DNA of 64,000 nt from Ophthalmolycus amberensis. Taxonomy: Eukaryota; Chordata; Actinopteri; Perciformes; Zoarcidae. The position numbers and the translations under genes are program-made. The notes beneath the pieces are model-generated. The model saw nothing but the letters and a program-made list of their open reading frames with translations. It was not told where the DNA came from and made no database searches. Location: the NCBI GenBank assembly GCA_024529925.1, contig JAFEUB010001429.1, positions 579,501 through 643,500 on the forward strand, given 5' to 3'. Positions 10,561 through 24,400 of the stretch are shown piece by piece; within the stretch, counting starts at the first letter, position 1, and the number at the start of each line of letters is the position of its first letter.

Positions 10561-11735
10561 TACAAACGTGATGTGAAATAGTTTGCTACCAAATTGCCCC
10601 ACTAGATGGCGACATTGTAACAAGCACTGTCAGCTTGCAGTGCAACAACAATCACTACTGTGTTTTTCTTTTGGGGCTTTAGGGATTTTTTTGCAGCAAT
10701 TTATTACACGAGGACCGAATAAATGGTCGCTGCATATAATGTAACAACGGTTTATGCTTAGCCTATACTGTCATGCTGGCGATTACATTATGGTTTTCAT
10801 GGACCTTTGTAGTTTTTGTAAAATATCCTTTTTTATAGAACTACATGAATTACATGAAAACTTTTATCCAATTTACCTCAGTCAATTGTCTTAACTTACC
10901 ATCTTAAAACAAATAATTGCAAAAATAGTAGGAATGTGCCTTTGCATTTTTATTTATTTCAAGATTTTTTTTGAAATAATATAAGAGATCCTCTATATGA
11001 CCAAAAAATACCACACACACAAATGTTTGGTACTGGTTGTTGGAAACCACATTGGAAATGATCAAAAGACTTCCAACAGCTCCTGAGTTTCTTTGTGTCA
11101 CATTTCGGTCACAATTCCCGATAAGGTAGATATACTTGTCACGTGAAATATCAAAAGCACTTGATATGTCGTGTTATCACCTTGGCGTTCAAAACGTGTC
11201 AAACATATTGAGACAGGGCCAGGCATGAAGGAGGAGGGGAGGAACAGACAGGCGAGAGTGAATTACAACAGAGATCAAAAGCGAGCACTCATCTGTTCAC
11301 AGTCTTCATCTATACCACAATACACATCACGGCCTGTGACGGCACCGCCAATGTTTTCTGTTGGCTTCAGCGGCTGAGCACAATTATATCCACAGTGATT
11401 ATTAATGTCAAGAGGGAAAGTCGTCTGTTTGACGTTTGCCTGTCTCCTGCTCTGTGTCCGTGTTTGATTTTCTTTTCACTAAAAACGAATACATCACTGT
11501 TTCTCTCCTGAAGTGTTGCAGTCTGTTGACTTTACATAATCGTGTCGCGTTATTACTCTGCTGCCTGTCGGGGAGGGGGAAACGATTGAGCTTAATGCTG
11601 GAGTATGGGGGGGGGGGCAAGAAGTGCATGAAAACCCTCTCTGCAGATTATAATTGCCGAAGTCATCATTCACCTTCCCCTATACAGAAAAGTGGAAAAA
11701 AGGCAACACACCATCTCCTTAATTCTCTTTGAGAT

Positions 11736-11766
<31 letters not shown>
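11736..11766. repeat. (GT)n microsatellite
   Basis: About 15 GT units in the intergenic stretch upstream of phactr1. Confidence 0.9.
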
Positions 11767-14136
11767 AACTCTGAGAGACTAGGACAGATAATAATGCAGA
11801 GAGAGAATGACAGATGGGAAGAGACGGATAGATGCAGGGAGAACAGGAACAGCAGATAGTGACAGGCAGCTCGGTCGGAAGTTTTGCCTAAAACCTGCAC
11901 ACCATCCATGGAAACCAGCTCCAACCGGAATCAGAAGTATGAAAGAAGTCTCTTTCAAGTCAAATGTCACCCATTTTTAGAGCTCATTTTACCGTTAAGT
12001 GTAGTGGAAGCCTTTTTTCCTTGATTATTTCTTTCAGTGGTGCGTAAGAACCATTCACTGAGGCTTCAACAACACGGTGAGCCAACATGTCCATCAGATG
12101 TGAGTCAGGGAGGATTGGCAAATACTTCTTAGCAGCTTTGGGGCGAGTTTACCGCGTCAGATTAAGTTTACTGTGACGGTTTGGGACACGTGTCAGGTAC
12201 GTTTTCAACCGCACGAAAAAGTAGACTTCGTTTGTGAAGGCCGGCACTGAAGATCCCAGAGTTCTAATACTGAATTATAGTTTCACACACACACAAACAT
12301 AAAATCAATGGAAGCGCCTCTGAAAAGAAACTTCAAACCACCACACAACACAGAAACGCTCCAGAGATTCTAATCAAATCATTTCTTTGATTAGATCAGT
12401 TATGATTCCTGCGATCAGGACAGAAGTGGAAGCTGTTTGCAAATTGTATCTGACCAGGTCTGACCTTACGTTAACTGTTTGTTTGCACTATTTCAGATAA
12501 AGAAAGCTTAGATTCTATTGTATATCCAAATAGGTCAACAGCACCAATTTCAGGATATTTCTGAAAGTAGTTTTTCTTTATTTAATTCTGAACAATGTCA
12601 CATAATGTACTGAATTGGCCTATATCAGTAACAGTACCTGAGCCAGCCCATTTACACCTAAAAAAACAAAAACAAGAGAAAAGGAAAAAGAGACCCTCCA
12701 TGGACAGCAGGGGTCACAAGAACCCAAAGGAAATAGCGTTAATTAATAAGAGTAAAATAAAAGCAAAGGTTGTTGCGATTTGATACTAATTATGTAGTGC
12801 ATGATACAATAAGCCTAACATCATATGTCTCGAATCAGATCTCCTCACCATTCAAATAGAAGCACGACCGGCACAGTGAGACAGATAATGACAGTGAGAG
12901 AGCAGATACAAGGAATAGAAAGATTTCAAAAGAAAAGAAAAACAATCGGTTCAAAGTAGAAGATAAAGTTTGATTTTTAGGTCATGTTCTCTCCTTCTTC
13001 TCTCATGAATTAAGCCAAGTGATATGCTGTAGCACTGATTAGTGCTGCGTGACGCACAAGGTTCAGAGCCACATTGCTGAATGACCTGTCTCATGTCTTC
13101 AATTATCTGATTATTGTAAGAATCTAACAGGAAATTGAGGCCAAAGTGGGCCCCAAACTTAACAGGATGTAGACCCGTGCAAGGCAACGTACTGTTGAGA
13201 CCGATGCCTGCATTTTAAGATAATCCAAGGTCGATAGGCAGGATAACGTTCACCGAGGGGAGTAAACAGGGAGAGGAAGATTAACGCTGTCCTTGTTTAT
13301 GAAACTAGCCGTGCAGTGAGACAGCAACATGTGTTTCTTGAGTGTTTAAAGCCTCGTATACCCTCTCACTCACAAACACACATTCCTAGGTATGAACTAC
13401 CTGAGGAAGACTTTCGCTCCTTTATCCGTTGACCTCTGACTCTCTGCTGCAAAATATCATGTTTCAGACACAACCCCAAAAACAGAAAAATCCCCATTCT
13501 TGCCAGTTTCCTAAACTTTGGAAATTAGAGAGGTCAACTTTGCAGCGAGGAGAAGCAGCTGCTGCGTTGCACCGTGGTGGGAGTGAGAACAAGGGCCTCC
13601 GTCCATCATTTCAGAGACGGCTTTGATGTCACTGAAGTGAGCTGCAGCCCGCCACCGTTCACTGCTCGATAACTGTCCATTCATGTTATCAGCTACCGAC
13701 AAAAATGTGCTCAGTATAGCTCCGGGGATCGACTCGTGTTTGGGACTGTTTGGCTGCTGTTTGGAATTTGTGATGTGAAGAAAGAATATTTAATTGCCGT
13801 TACTCATTTGAAGTGCTGAGCTCTCTTGATCGCTGATTACGACCCCTTTGCTGCATTTCTTTCTCTTTGATTTGAATTCTCTGAGCTCTTGTCTGCTGTT
13901 ATTGGACAGACGCTGTCGTTTTTTTGCACTCACGTCTCAAGCTACTTTGAAACTGACTTTCTAAATCTCCCTTCATCTTTTTGGCCTTGGTAATCAGTTT
14001 TTGAACTACAACTGTTTCACATGCTCGTATCTCACACACAAAATTAAACAGCGAGTGATTTCATACTACCTGTACTTGCTATAGTCTGCAAGACTCAACA
14101 ATGACCTGTCTGTTTAGGGAATCAATAACAGCATCA

Positions 14137-14352
14137 GCAAGGCAAGGCAAGTTTATTTGTGAAGCACATTTCAACAACAAGGTAATTCAAAGTGCTCCAC
14201 ATAAAACCATTAAAACCATCAAAACATAAGGCAAAAGAAAAGGAGATTTAAAAACAATTAAGAACATTCATTAAAACATTAAAAAGCAGTGTAAGAAATA
14301 AAATACAGCAGTAAAATGCAGAAATGCAGGAAATTGATTAATATATTAATTG
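14137..14352 (-). mobile_element. L2-like LINE 3' end, inverted copy
   Basis: The reverse complement closely matches 18165-18372: same tail (CAAATAAACTTGCCTTGCC in reverse), same TTGTTGTTGAAATGTG and GGTTTTATGTG blocks, same ATTAATATATTAATCAATTT start. Only the 3' UTR remains. It lies upstream of the phactr1 first exon, opposite in orientation to the copy downstream. Confidence 0.85.
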
Positions 14353-14649
14353 AATCTGGTTCAGCAGCGTTTTCATCATGTTTGGCTATATTCCCTTTTA
14401 AAATACATGATTAACTCGACTCTGTCTCTCAGATTAATTAACTCCTCTGACTAAATAATAATATGTTGGTGAGATAAAAAGCACATCCTAACTCACTGTT
14501 TTTGTGCAAATATCATGCTCATGAAATGTATTACGTAGTGGTTATTATTGTTTGAAAAAGAAATATAGAAAATGGTTTGTCATGTAATGTAACTTGTTAA
14601 AAGAACATAGACTGACATCCTATTATCAGACGGGCAACTTTTCCTCCGT

Positions 14650-14935
14650 CAGCGCCGGCCAATTAGAGGAGCGCACCGGGCAGCCAATCACAGGCCCTCC
14701 CTGCTCGGCTCCACTAATCGCGGATTAGCTACACAACCGACTGCAGTCTGCAGCTCAGGGAGGGAGAGGTAGTCGCTGCCTCTCACTACTCACTCTCCGG
14801 TTTATTATTAGCTCGCTTGGATCCGGCAGCAGAGCTTCTTTCTTCTTTTTTTTGTCTTTCTCAGCAGCAGCAGCAGCAGCGACTTTAGCATTGCGCCGCC
14901 GAGCAGCTGCACGTTACCGGGATCTCAGGTAAAGG
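14650..14935 (+). promoter_or_regulatory. Probable promoter and 5' UTR of phactr1 (first-exon transcript)
   Basis: Two CCAAT boxes (14659-14663 and 14684-14688) lie in a GC-richer stretch. The palindrome CTAATCGCGGATTAG follows at 14714-14728. A (CAG)n run lies at about 14862-14880. At 14928-14933 CTCAG|GTAAAG could be the donor of a noncoding exon. No TATA box was seen. Placement is inferred from proximity to the first coding exon. Confidence 0.4.
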
Positions 14936-15120
14936 TGTGTGGGGGCGACACGGCAGAGACGAGCGGCTGTTGGCTTTTTTTCGGCTCGATGGAAGCCGCT
15001 ACTGTAGGTCAGGTACGACTCAATTGATGGGCCTTTTTTATTTTGTATTTAAATTGAAGCCACGCCGTCGTTCACACAGAAGCACTGCTCTGGTCTCGCT
15101 CCCCCTTCCCCACCACCCCG

Positions 15121-15463
15121 ATGTTCAAGACGGCCAATTACCCGACGGTGGACCCCGCGCCCACCATCATGCACGGCACTTGGTTTGCCACGGGGTGCCG
15201 AGCAACGCCCGTGGCGGTGGAGAAGCCGAAGAAGAAGAAGGCGGCGTTCAGCCTGGTCAAAATCATGTCCCTCGGCAACAAGAAAGGACACGGCCAGCAT
15301 CCGCAAAGCCACAACTACCACAACACCTACCACCACCACCAGCAGCAGCAGCAGCACCACCAGCACCACAACAACAACATGCCCTTCGCCATCCACTGCC
15401 ACATCGGGAAGGAGATCAAGCACATTTGCAGCAATTGCAGTCGCGGGAACGACACGCAGGACG
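15121..15463 (+). CDS. phactr1: phactr1 coding exon 1 (alternative/lineage N-terminus)
   Basis: Encodes residues 1-114 plus one base; donor GACG|GTGAGT. The phase joins exon 2 to give QDAEEVERL. Residues 35-58 are Lys-rich (KPKKKKAAFSLVKIMSLGNK). Residues 59-86 are a His/Gln/Asn-rich tract with five Gln in a row. A CSNC pair lies at 103-106. This N-terminus does not match the mammalian PHACTR1 N-terminus I know, so it is probably an alternative first exon. The ATG context (CCG before ATG) is weak; the next in-frame ATG is at 15169. Confidence 0.72.
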
Positions 15464-18400
15464 GTGAGTAAAGAGGCTCGAGCACCGGGGCCGTGGCGTC
15501 ATCCCGCGGTGCAGCCGTGCTCTGTGCTCATGACTTGCCGATGGGCCCCACCGGGCTCCATACCGCTCAGTGCTTTGCGTCTGCATGGTGTGTCTGCTGG
15601 TTACGGTTTCAAGTGACTCATGTGCCTTTTAGACGCAACGCGACTGATGCATTGTTGCCGTTTGTGGGAACTGCTTCTGACTGGATCAGAACTTCTTGCA
15701 GGGGTTGGGCTCTGATTGAATTGCTACTCGTTGGTTTGCATCACACACAAAAATCTATTTATTATGTAGCTTATTATGGAAGCTAAAATATTTACTTTAA
15801 TGTATTTATTTGTGATTAAAATGGCATGAAGCTGTGCAGGCTGTGTGCACAAAGCCATTTCCAGGTCAGTGTCATTACATCATCACTCAGCCATCTTGGT
15901 ATGCAAACAAGTGTTTTTTTTTTTTTTTTTTTTTACAAATTACAAGCAGCCACACCGGTGTGTTTGTGTTACAGTGGTGGAGAATGCAGGTTGTATGCAA
16001 CTGGGCCGGATGTCATGAAAACATTTTTTTAATAACCATGGATACTTGGAAGTGCTTTCTCTCCTCTTCCCCCCCCCCCCCCCCTTTTTTTTTTCTTTGC
16101 AGATTGAGCTGCTCTCCCCTCTGTCAGGATTTTGTCAAGACTGTGATTGATTACATCACCTTGCACTTGAGTTGTAGACATTCTTGGTTGTGTGTGGGTG
16201 TGTTTCTGTGCCTGGAAATGGTCCAGTAAAAGAAAGATGGGGGAAGTAAACACACGACACAGACTATAGAGAATATCAAATATGATGTGCATTGCGTTAA
16301 CGCGTGGAGGCCCACAAAGAAGTGTTTGATGTAATTTATTTTATTGAGGTTCATAAAAGTGTGTCATTATCACAGAGCTGGTTGCTGCTCGCTTTCTTGG
16401 ATGTCACTCGGCTTTGATTTGCCTCTTTTGTCTTCCTCGAGCCTTTGGACCTCCTAATGAAGTAATGTGACTCTCCGCTGGATTTAATCAGCACTGTCTG
16501 CATAGAGCTGTTTATGGAGCGGCGTGGTGCCGAGACGTGTTGGCTCCGAGGCACCAGAGCGTCCACTTCGAAAGGTCCGCGGGACTGATTTCCACTGCGT
16601 TACTGTCACATTGTTTACCCTGCTGCTGTCATCGACCCGCAAAAGTGACACGAATGTGACGTAATGATTGACAAAAAAAACGAGTTCCCTGACAGCATGT
16701 CATGGCTGATGATCTGACACAATCCGGACTCCAGACCCAGGCATGAGAACGTGGCCCTTTTTGGAATACTTCTTTTCCGTTATGGTCACCCAGTTGTGTC
16801 GGCGCATTCTGCACAGACTCAAACCTGTCTGACTCAAAGTGTCTGCTTTCATCGCTATTCAAGTTGGGTAATCGTTGCTCCCACAAGGCGGGAAATCTTG
16901 GCGCCTGGCAGTGCAACACTGTGCTAAGGTTGCAAAAAGATGATGCAAGTGAGGCAAAGTCCAAAAAGCAGCAATTATTAAGACTCTCCGGGTTGACCGA
17001 AGCCTTTCCTATGATCTTGTGAGTGCCGTTTATTATAATGAAGTTTTAGTGACTGCTTTGCTGGTCTTCTGTTCCTGCAAGATTCAGCTGTTTGACTGTC
17101 CATGCCATACTCCTAGAAAGACTAAAAATCTGGGTGGGACTCTCTGGCACAGCACTTAACTGGTTTGAATCCTACTTGAAGGGCCGAGAATACTTTGTGT
17201 CTGTAGCTGATTACACATCAGAGCTGACTAAAATGACATGTGGTGTTCCCCAAGGTTCAATACTGGGGCCCCCTCTGTTCAACATCTACATGCTTCCACT
17301 AGCTCAGATTATGGAAAACAACAAAGTGTGTTATCATAATTATGCAGACGACACACAAATCTACATAACTATGTCACCAGGGGACTATAATCCCATACAA
17401 GGGCTGGGTAACTGCATTGAACAAATCAACAACTGGATGTGCCAGAATTTTCTTCAATTAAACAAAGATAAAACAGAAGTAATTGTTTTTGGTACCAAGG
17501 ACGAACAATTGAAAATCACCGCTCAGCTTCAGTCACTGATGTTAAAACCCACAAACCAAGCCAGAAATCTAGGTGTAGTTATGGATTCAGACCTCAACCT
17601 GAACAGCCATATCAAGACAATTACAAAATCAGCCTACTGTCACCTGAAGAATATATCAAGGATTAGAGGACTTATGTCTCAACAGGATTTGGAAAAACTT
17701 GTCCATGCATTTATCTTCAGCAGACTGGACTACTGTAACGGTGTGTTTACAGGTCTCTGTAAAAAATCCGTCAGAAAGCTACAGCTGATTCAGAACGCTG
17801 CAGCTCGAGTCCTCACTAAGACCAGGAGGGTGGACCACATCACTCCAGTTCTGAGGTCTTTGCACTGGCTTCCTGTCCAACAAAGAATTGACTTTAAAAT
17901 CCTGCTGTTGGTTTACAAAGCACTGAATGGTTTGGGACCAAAATACATCTCCGATCTGCTGCTACCTTATGAGCCATCCCGACCCCTCAGGTCGTCTGGG
18001 ACCGGTCTACTTTCTGTTCCCAGAGTCAGAACTAAACATGGAGAAGCAGCGTTCAGTTTTTCTGCTCCACATATCTGGAACAAAGTCCCAGAAAGCTGCA
18101 GGTCTGCTGAGACCCTCAGCTCATTTAAATCAAGATTGAAGACCTTTCTGTTTGCTGCTGCCTTTAATTGAACCACGTTCAATTAATATATTAATCAATT
18201 TCCTGCATTTCTGCATTTTACTACTGCATTTTATTTCTTACACTGTTTTTAATTGTTTTTGAAATCTCCTTTTCTTTTGCCTTGTGTTTTGATGCTTTTA
18301 ATGGTTTTATGTGAAGCACTTTGAATTACCTTGTTGTTGAAATGTGCTATACAAATAAACTTGCCTTGCCTTGTCGGGGCATGCTACTTCCTTTTATACA

Positions 18401-21400
18401 CCTTAACTGTCTGCGACGCGTCCATTTCTAAAGGCCCCCCGTGGCTTGTTTGCTGCTAGCGTTGCTCTATTTTTAGATCCGTTCCCAGTGAGTCTGTTTT
18501 GAGTCAGAGTTGTGATCGTACCTCTGCAGCTAATACATTAGCTTTGTTTTTTTTTTGTAAGAGCAACTTTTGCTTCTTTTTATTTTTTATTTTTTTGTTT
18601 TGTACTCCTGGATCGCAGCATCTCTCCAAACACGACACGCCTTTTTCACGTTTTCATTTAATAACTCGTGTTAGAATGAAACGCTTTTGATACCCAACGG
18701 TACGTAAAAGTCTTAACGAGCTGGGTCCTTGTGAATATTTAATGAGGAGCAGAAAGATTTCCCTTTGATGAGGTGCTGCTTATTAGTCAGTTTTTTTGGG
18801 GGGGGGGGGGGGGTTGTGTTCTGCCAGCCGCTCGGTGCGATGCAGCCTCAAACTGTTTAGGCTCGGAGCTAATGCTATGTGATCCGCAGGTTTGTTTATC
18901 CTCTCCAAACCTCGCCCAGTCACGAGGGGCCACTTGGCACGGGCTCCTAACTGCTTGGATCTCTGTGAGCAAAAGTGTCTGCTGCGTTTACTGCTATTTC
19001 TCCCGCATGAGTACCAGAATATCACCTCCTCTGCATCCTCACCTAACATAGACCCTGTTTGTCCTGTTTTTTGTATTCCCGTACAGCTGAGGAAGTAGAG
19101 AGGCTGGCCGCCATGCGTTCCGAGTCCTTGCTCTCCGGCACCCACACTCCGCCCATCCGTCGCCGGAGCAAGTTCGCCACTCTGGGACGCCTCCTCAAGC
19201 CCTGGAAATGGAGGAAGAAGAAGAGTGAGAAGTTCAAGCAGACATCAGCTGGTACATTTTATTCTTAATTCTCCAGCATGTTAGTACAACACATGTCATG
19301 TTTATCAAACAACCCTGTGATGTCATACCGGCGTCTGGTCGTGGGAAGGAACGCGGTGTAAATCCTTTTGGCCAAAAGATTAAAAAAAATAATTGAGTTT
19401 CAGCGTAATCGGAAACGGTCTCTTTAGAGTTCCTTTGATCTTGCAGGGCAGTGTTTTTCAGGGGGGGGGGGAGTGAAGGACACGCTGTACTTATTGCCCC
19501 CGGGCTGACACCGTCCTGAATTCTACCGTCAGCCCGGTGGACATGAAGGAGACAATTTGTCAGACTGCATCTGGCCGGTTGGAAGCAGAACTCTCGCTTG
19601 TATAAAAGACGAGCAAACGCACCGAGGCCTGAATCCGGTCTGAACAGGACCGGGCGTTCTGGTTTGGCAATATTATAAAATTAGCATCTTCCAGGTGTGA
19701 ATTTCCTGAATGACTCGGTCTCACAAAGCGTGTATTTGACCTTTTTTTTTTTTTTTTTTTTTTTTTTTGGTTGGTTGGCGTTACCTTTCGGCTAGCATTC
19801 GACCGTTACCGTTCCTAGAGTGCTGTTCTGCTGTAGTTTGTGTTCGCCCCCCCCCCCCCGGCTCCTCTGCAGTCTCTCTGGCCGATGTGGTATTTTCAGT
19901 GAGAAACACAAGTGCTGACGAATTCTATTTGTTAGCTTTCGATGCTTGACTCTCTGACAATTTTACTGTATTTTCAAAGCTAGCCAGCACTGGATGAAAC
20001 AATCATGAATGCCGTGTGATAACTGCATCTCCCCTGCTGCGGTGAAGGACAACAATGAAGAGCTGAGCGACAAAAGGGCTTTTTTCCTCCCGTTACAATA
20101 TGTTAATGCACAGTGGAGTTGAGTGGGGGGGGGGAAAAGCGCGCTAATCGCTTTTGTTATCCACTTGTTTTGTGTGCATAATGCTGCTGTCTCCAAATGA
20201 TTCTTTTGCTGCCATTGTTCCATTCAATCCTTTTTGATAGCGGCGTGATGCTGGATTATGAGCCACCGGAACGGCCTGTAAAGTGGAATCTGTGTGTCGT
20301 TTTCCAGCTGCAAGCCGTGTGCAGTCCTGCAAGTAGCCCCAATGCTCAGGCAGGTTCTTTAACCAAAGTGACGCCAGTACCGCCGCGCTCTCACACCGTT
20401 ACGTCAATTTCAACAAGTGTGAACCCGACCGCTTAAAGCCCCAAACAAGAGGAATGCGGCCTACACAGCGAGCCGCTGCAACATTCATATTCAAGTGACA
20501 GGAAGCGGCTCAGGGGATGAATTTGCGCACCAGCAAGCTATTAAAGGGGGAACGTTATGAAACCGTATCTTTTATGAGCCAGTGATCACAGAACGTCTTT
20601 AAAAAACACCTCCATTTATTTGCATATTTTATTTGCATATTTACAGTTTTTGTAAAATGGAGGGAGATGTGTGCTGGCAAACGGGATCGGGTTCACCTGC
20701 TGGAATATCCGGTGCACCCTGTTGTTATCTGGCTAAGCAGCTGGACCCATTCAGGGGTTCAAACAGCACTGAATCCCATGAATTGCTAACAACCGCTGGA
20801 GGCGTGGATTGGATTTTGAGTAGGCGGCCGCGGCATGTTAATCTCACACGACCGAAAGAAGGAGCAAAAGGAAAACGGATATTAAGTGAAACGGATCATT
20901 TGGAGAAAGGAGCAGAAGAAAGATGGCTCCGTTTAACTCTTCCCCCCACTTGTAAAACATTCAACCTGTTTCTTAAAAGGAACGCTTCATCCTCAGAATC
21001 ACAATCCATGTAGTTCCGTTATATTGGAGGGAAGGACGGACGATATCTCCTGAAACTAGGCAGCTCGCACCAAAACAATCTGGATCGATAAATAGCTCCA
21101 CAGGGAGGAAAAACCCCATATGTGCTTTTGATTTTAGGGTTGAACTCTTACTCGGTCCCTGCAGTCGCCGGCGAATGCCTCACTGTTGATCGCGTTTGCT
21201 GTGCCAGCCGGGAGCTGAGGCCAGCCACTGGGCAAGCAGATGTTGTCGTCGATAATTGGCCACCGAGCACAGCGGCGGATTATGAACGTGTCGTGATATT
21301 AAGCAGATGAAGGCCAGCTCCGGGGGGGGGGGGCTGTACTCCTCACCTCAGGAAGGAAGCGGGGAGGGCCTGACAGTCGGGCGTCTTATCGCGCTCTGTA

Positions 21401-24400
21401 CGTTCAGCAGAGATTCATCAAAAGAACACGGTAGTCTGACGCTTTCTCCCATCTTTTGTTTCTAATCCAATTAGTCAGCGCTTCCTGGTGAACAGCGGTC
21501 GTCTAAACGCACCCTTCTTGCTGTTCATTAGCGGTTTTTAATTTTTATTTTTTTTCCATCTCCGCTGTATCCTTTTTTTAATGTATCAAAGACGCGTTTA
21601 GCCACATCAAGCCTTAACACGGGAGCGTCTCATTGATAAAAGGCTCCGTGAAAGTTTTTTTTTTTTTTTTTTTAATGCAGAGGCTCGGGCTCCACTTTGA
21701 GCTACTGAGCCTCAGGGTTGGTAGGATGTGTTCTAACTATCTGGGTCACTTCGCAGTGGAATATATTTTCTCTGGAAAAAAAGAAACTAAGCGTAGTGTT
21801 CTCAGATCAATTCTGGCTGCACTGATACGTGCCAGTTTCCATTTGATATGCTCTCGCCCGCTGCGTGTCCCTGAGGAGCCTCTGATCTTCTCGTCTCGGA
21901 CGCCGCTCGGACCGTCCGAAATAGAGCTTGCTGATATTTAAGGTGATTTAGAGGACGGCGTCTGCTTTATGGACCCTGATATGAAAGATGCATTGTGCCC
22001 ATTAATATTAATGATCCTCAGCACAGTCCTAAACCTTATTGTGAACTCACAGCTCATAATTTGCCATTCTGGTGGTGACCCAGTCAATCACATTCAGGAT
22101 CAAAGTTAAGCAGAGAGGTGTGAGTGGCTGTTTAAAAAAAAAAACGTGGATTTTTTTAATTTAATTTCTTTTAAATTGCTCTCGCAGGACCTTCCTGATG
22201 AAATGAACATGAAATTCCAATTCTTGCAGACTATTAATGCATTCATTAAATATTAAACAAAATGTCACGCAAGGACAGCCAGTGATTTAACTCCTGAGTC
22301 GACGCTCGGCCAGCTGCGTTGTCCATTTGTAACAATACCTTTTGTTTTATACGCAGACAATATCTGACAATCTGTCAAGACGTATCCGTGCAAAGGCTTT
22401 TGAGTTAATGGTGTTGCGTAACCGTGCAGCATCCCGTGGCATAGCAGTTATGTCATCAAGCTTTGAGTAGTGTAATCCCCCAACACGTCACAGGAAACGC
22501 CAGCCGTGCGTCGACCTTTAGCCCAGGGTTCCCCCACTCTGGAGAAGTGTTGGTGCAGATGTTTTCATCAGGAATGTTTCTTTAAGTTTTCTTTAGAAAT
22601 ATCTTCGGTGGTGAAATCGAGTGTTATTGGAGGATTTTTATTGAAAGAAATGAGACGCTACAGAGGCTAAAACAGTATTGTCTGTGTTTTTAATGGTGTT
22701 CATCCCTGAATAAGATTATAGAAGATTCTCGTACGTTGACATTAATAGTCAGAAAGCACAGTCGTCGCCTCTCACTTGAAGAGGGTTGTGTGAGTTTTGA
22801 GGAAGATCGACTGCCAAGGTGCAGAGATCTCTAGTTTTGTTTACACGTTCAGACTACTACAAGGTTTGTTTCTTTCTCATTATCCAGGTACGGCTCAACT
22901 ATTAATAGAAACCTCTCTGGTCTCTGAGCCGTTGTAAATTGTATCCCCTTTGACTTGACCTAATGTTCAATTTGTTGCGTCTGTAAACAAAAAAAAAACG
23001 TTGCTCTGTCGGCATCAGCATCCCAAGTAACGTACAAATTCCTTTCATTTCACATTCTTCAATGCAGCACTTCCTAGGGCTCCGGTGGAGAATTTCTTTT
23101 TTGTGACGTATTTGGGATATTTTGGTCACCGCCCCAAAAAAATGTATCTCTGCTTAACTGATTCCTGGCTTGGAGCTGATCTCAAACAGGCTTCTCTTGG
23201 AAGACCTTTGAAGTATTGAGTGACATTGAACATCTGGTACCCTGCAGGAACTCATAATGGAACGTATAGTGTTTGATGATAACTCGCTCTTGCTGGCGTA
23301 GTTTCGAACACTAACGCACAGAGGATCCAAATTTGCCCGGCTGACATTTGCACGACTCTCATTTGTGTTTTTTTAAATTATTTTGGACTCTCAGCAGTTG
23401 GTTTTAAATCACTGCTGTGACTAAGGGCAAGGAGAAGAGATGTCAAGCTGTCAGTATTTTCATGAATCCACAGTGAGGATGTGTTGGCATTGAACACACC
23501 GCGCTCTAATGGAGACTCCTGGGTCATCTGTTAGGCACACATGGCCCGATGTGTGATCTCCCTCTCAAGCAGCAGCTACAGACGCCTGCAGGGAGATTCC
23601 TGCTCAGCGTGCTCAAGTGCTGTTGCTGATCCTCATTTCACATTCTTAATTTGTTTCTATGCAGGGGTAGAATTTGGAAATTGGCAACATGATTTTTTTT
23701 TTTTTTTGTTTAGCTGCGTTTGTTCCGCCTACTGCTACAAGATGTTGAGTGCCTCGACTTTTTGAAGGCTAAGAATAGAAGCAGTAGCTATGGGACGTGT
23801 TATCTTGTGCATAATGCATTACGATGGGAGGTGTTGTTGGAATAGCTTCTCCACCCTTTTATCTCTTTTGTTAATCGAGGTTTGTGTTCAGCTTTAGGTG
23901 ATCAGAAGAGACTTTTCATAGATTATCTTTGCAACAAAATCCAGGATGTTACCAACACTGCTGTTCTCTCCACTGAAGTTGCTTGGAATTCTTTTATATG
24001 ACAAACGATCGAAAGATCTACCATTAGACACGCATGTACAGCAAGACCAATAATATACTGGTGCTACAGTCGTGTTCAAGTAAAGCAGTAAAAAAGAAAC
24101 TCATTTACTTGTAGGATAAGTTTGTTGATAGCCTCCATTTTTCTTATTGTCTAATGCCATTAAAAGACAAAACCCAACAATGAATTGATCCTACAAGTAT
24201 CACCTGTGCAGGCAAATCATTGTTGCACTGGGTGACATGTCACAATGATTATGGGCTCTGTAGTTTATTTTGTGTCAGGTCCACATACGCCGCCGCCCCT
24301 GCTGCTATAAATACTCCGCATCCCACTAAAATGTGTACTAATCCGCAGCTGAAAATAGTCCCCGGTAAATCCGCCGCTTGCTCCTGTTTGAGTAATCTTT

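Larger units (their letters stand above)
10560..14640. other. Intergenic between the divergent zinc finger and phactr1 genes
   Basis: Holds a GT microsatellite, a G11 tract (11607-11617) and the inverted L2 tail. No exon is supported. Undetected noncoding phactr1 exons are possible. Confidence 0.5.
15464..19086 (+). other. phactr1 intron 1
   Basis: GT-AG intron of 3.6 kb. It contains a long T tract (about 15914-15934), C16 (16069-16084), the L2-like LINE and G16 (18798-18813). No further exon was recognised. Confidence 0.7.

Noticed and set aside
15185..15616. 143-codon alternate frame over phactr1 exon 1 (and another at 14937-15467)
   Set aside because: Low-complexity Ser/Thr/Arg translation of the CAC/CAG tract. 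It does not join exon 2 in frame.
17092..18171. Host gene or domesticated reverse transcriptase
   Set aside because: The ORF is continuous with a typical L2 3' UTR and has a truncated, frame-shifted start, so it is an ordinary LINE copy.
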